This document shows positions 62,500 through 64,000 of a stretch of DNA of 64,000 bases, one piece after another. The translations under genes were made by a program, and so were the position numbers. The notes under the pieces are model-generated. The model saw only the letters and a list, made by a program, of their open reading frames with translations. It was not told the DNA's origin and did not search any database. The DNA is taken from the NCBI GenBank assembly GCA_938015805.1, contig CALLXF010000002.1, positions 1 through 64,000 of the forward strand. Reading direction: 5' to 3'. Numbering within the stretch: position 1 is the stretch's first letter; each line of letters opens with the position of its first letter. Source of the DNA: an uncultured Saprospiraceae bacterium (GTDB lineage Bacteria > Bacteroidota > Bacteroidia > Chitinophagales > Saprospiraceae).

Positions 62500-63639
62500 A
62501 TGAATGTAACTGATGTCCAGAATAGGTACTTAAAAGTTTTACAAGATCAAAATAAGTTTCCTACTTATATAGCTGGACAAACTCCTATAGATCACTCCCA
62601 ATCCTTAAAAGGGAACATCGAGAATTTTATTGGATTTGCTCAGGTTCCGATCGGATTGGTCGGTCCATTACAGATGGACGGCTCGGCTGGAATCAGTGAA
62701 CACTGGGTACCTATGGCTACCACAGAAGGGGCTCTCGTGGCATCATATAATCGTGGAGTAAAAGCGGGATCATTATGCGGAGGCTTTATATCAAGAACGA
62801 TTTCTAATCAGGTTCAACGTAGTCCATATTTTGAATTTGAGCGACTTACGGATGCTTTAGAGTTTTGCAATTGGATAAAATCTGTGGAATCTCTACTCAG
62901 TGACAGAGTGAGCCAAGAAAGCCGCTTTGCTAAACTTACAGACGTGAAGGTGTTACAAGAAGGCAATGGTGTACACGTGACTTTTTCTTATGAGACAGGT
63001 GCCGCAGCAGGGCAAAATATGGTTACGCTAGTTACGGACCATATTGCCAGGCATGTCCTAGAACATGCCCCAAAAAAACCAAAGCTCTTCTACATCGAAG
63101 CAAATATGTCAGGAGACAAAAAAGCCAATATCAAATCACTAAGTAAAGTACGGGGACGTAAAGTAATATCAGAAGTAGTTCTCACAAAAGACGTTATCCA
63201 TAATGTCCTAAAAACAACAGCGGAAAGAATCACTAAGTTCTGGCAAACAGGAACATTAGCAGCTGTACAATCAGGTGCTGTAGGAAATAACGGTCATATA
63301 ACTAATGCTCTTACAGCCATCTTTATAGCATGTGGTCAGGATGTCGCTTGTATCGCTGAGGCCGCGGTAGGAATCGGTCGACTAGAAGCCAGAAATAATG
63401 GAGATCTCTATGCTTCTCTCACTTTACCAGGATTAATAGTAGGGACTATCGGCGGCGGAACGAGCTTACATACGCAAAAAGAATCTTTAGCAATAATGAA
63501 CTGCAGTACACCCGATGATGTAAATAAATTTGCAGAGATCTGCGGTGCAGTTGCTCTAGCTGGTGAGCTATCAATCGGTGCCGCAATAGCAGAAGGACAT
63601 TTTGCGAGTGCTCATAGAGCTCATGGGAGGAAGAGGTAG
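62500..63639 (+). CDS. Hydroxymethylglutaryl-CoA reductase
   Basis: 379 residues. Converts HMG-CoA to mevalonate with NAD(P)H. Catalytic residues fit: Glu in TTEGALVASYNRG, Lys in MSGDKKANIKS, Asp in ACGQDVACIAEA, His in EGHFASAHRAHGRKR; NFIGFAQVPIGLVGPL opens the catalytic domain. The sequence is closer to the biosynthetic class I catalytic domain than to the degradative class II, suggesting a mevalonate route for isoprenoids. Monocistronic by context. Confidence 0.93.
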   Translation: MNVTDVQNRYLKVLQDQNKFPTYIAGQTPIDHSQSLKGNIENFIGFAQVPIGLVGPLQMDGSAGISEHWVPMATTEGALVASYNRGVKAGSLCGGFISRTISNQVQRSPYFEFERLTDALEFCNWIKSVESLLSDRVSQESRFAKLTDVKVLQEGNGVHVTFSYETGAAAGQNMVTLVTDHIARHVLEHAPKKPKLFYIEANMSGDKKANIKSLSKVRGRKVISEVVLTKDVIHNVLKTTAERITKFWQTGTLAAVQSGAVGNNGHITNALTAIFIACGQDVACIAEAAVGIGRLEARNNGDLYASLTLPGLIVGTIGGGTSLHTQKESLAIMNCSTPDDVNKFAEICGAVALAGELSIGAAIAEGHFASAHRAHGRKR

Positions 63640-63649
63640 ATAGTGTGAT

Positions 63650-64000
63650 TTACACGACACCCTCCATCGGGTGCCTAAAATTCTTCTGATAAAACCAATA
63701 CCATAATTTCCCTATAATCACACCGAGTATTCCTCCTGCAAAAACATCCATTGGGTAATGAACGCCTACATATACTTGTCCAAAAGAAATCAAAAAAGCC
63801 CATGCTGCAAACAGCCATCGCCAAGGACCAAAATAACGGCTCATCCATAAAATAAAAAAGGTTGCCAGAGCAAAATGATTAGTGGCATGAGAGGACGTAA
63901 AGCTATATCCACTCCCACATCGGATCAGCACGTTTATACTCTCAAATAAGTATTCCGAATTGCAAGGTCGCAGTCGCTCTACCGTTTGTTTTATCAGTCG
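63650..64000 (-). CDS. PAP2-family phosphatase, N-terminus cut by window edge
   Basis: About 116 codons visible, running off the right end. PAP2 motifs are present: K-x6-RP in KQTVERLRPCNSEY, SSHATNHFALAT (PSGHA-like; here TSSHATN), and the C-terminal YVGVHYPMDVFAGGILG with catalytic His. Three membrane segments follow. Likely a membrane lipid phosphatase such as undecaprenyl-PP or PA phosphatase. Convergent with HMG-CoA reductase (10-nt gap). Confidence 0.9.
   Translation of the reverse strand, partial: RLIKQTVERLRPCNSEYLFESINVLIRCGSGYSFTSSHATNHFALATFFILWMSRYFGPWRWLFAAWAFLISFGQVYVGVHYPMDVFAGGILGVIIGKLWYWFYQKNFRHPMEGVV

Noticed and set aside
1-64000. CRISPR arrays, rRNA, insertion sequences, prophage genes, riboswitches
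   Set aside because: Looked for direct-repeat arrays, transposase or integrase motifs and classic riboswitch cores by eye; none found.

Overview
The window is about 64 kb of AT-rich chromosomal DNA from a free-living, probably marine or aquatic member of the Bacteroidota. Four things support this. Two secreted proteins (7766-10279 and 53222-54949) end in type IX secretion C-terminal sorting domains. Ten upstream regions carry an exact TAnnTTTG -7 promoter element. Shine-Dalgarno sequences are almost absent. Gene neighbourhoods such as kdsC-UbiA-maf and fdx-iscX are of the Bacteroidota type. The two-AAA CbxX protein, HMG-CoA reductase and CRTAC1 protein make a Saprospiria-like lineage plausible, but that is inference. 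No phage, insertion sequence, CRISPR array or rRNA was seen, and the region reads as core chromosome with a few decaying genes.

Layout. 1-10.3 kb: a DJ-1/PfpI lipoprotein (cut by the left edge), prmC, a sulfotransferase, cdd, kdsB, a LysM protein, cystathionine beta-synthase, an NlpC/P60 hydrolase and a large T9SS surface protein. 10.5-14.3 kb: a signalling island of two tandem membrane histidine kinases, a LytTR response regulator and a lone receiver. 14.7-17.7 kb: a lipoprotein, a porin-like barrel and a PqqB-like metallo-hydrolase lipoprotein. 18-21.8 kb: pnp, rpsO, mazG and a small Cys-rich membrane protein. 22-25.8 kb: a sodium/solute symporter preceded by a tiny membrane ORF, a LytTR regulator with a defective receiver, and an outer-membrane barrel. 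26-34.2 kb: a DUF2911 protein, an oxidoreductase and a fatty-acid beta-oxidation cluster (SCP2, acyl-CoA dehydrogenase, a FadN-like fusion, a four-helix-bundle pseudogene, thiolase). 34.4-41.5 kb: isocitrate dehydrogenase with two small upstream genes, a LysR regulator, a SulP transporter and a second acyl-CoA dehydrogenase. 41.6-47.5 kb: an AhpD-like protein, a frameshifted six-hairpin glycosidase, DoxX, a CRTAC1-type lipoprotein, DUF1059 and tRNA-Lys. 47.6-53.1 kb: rnz, a STAS protein, clpC and infC-rpmI-rplT. 53.2-64 kb: an M14 carboxypeptidase, a double-AAA ATPase, fdx-iscX, kdsC-UbiA-maf, folD-prmA, HMG-CoA reductase and a PAP2 phosphatase (cut by the right edge).

How the genes work together. 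kdsB and kdsC, 55 kb apart, both serve Kdo/LPS synthesis. The beta-oxidation genes flank a short palindromic intergenic region that could hold a shared operator. prmC, prmA, infC, rpmI, rplT, rpsO, pnp, rnz and tRNA-Lys form the translation and RNA-processing content. HMG-CoA reductase and the UbiA prenyltransferase point to mevalonate-derived isoprenoids.

The most unusual DNA-level signal is a repeated short motif, consensus ATTSGCGNAAGC (mostly GGCGAAAGCC or GGCGGAAGCC). It occurs at least twelve times, always inside genes, in both orientations and in different reading frames. Other points of interest are a histidine kinase lacking its phosphoacceptor His, a receiver with Asn for the phospho-Asp, two frameshifted genes, strong Shine-Dalgarno sites at clpC and rpmI only, and overlapping divergent promoters between mazG and a small gene.
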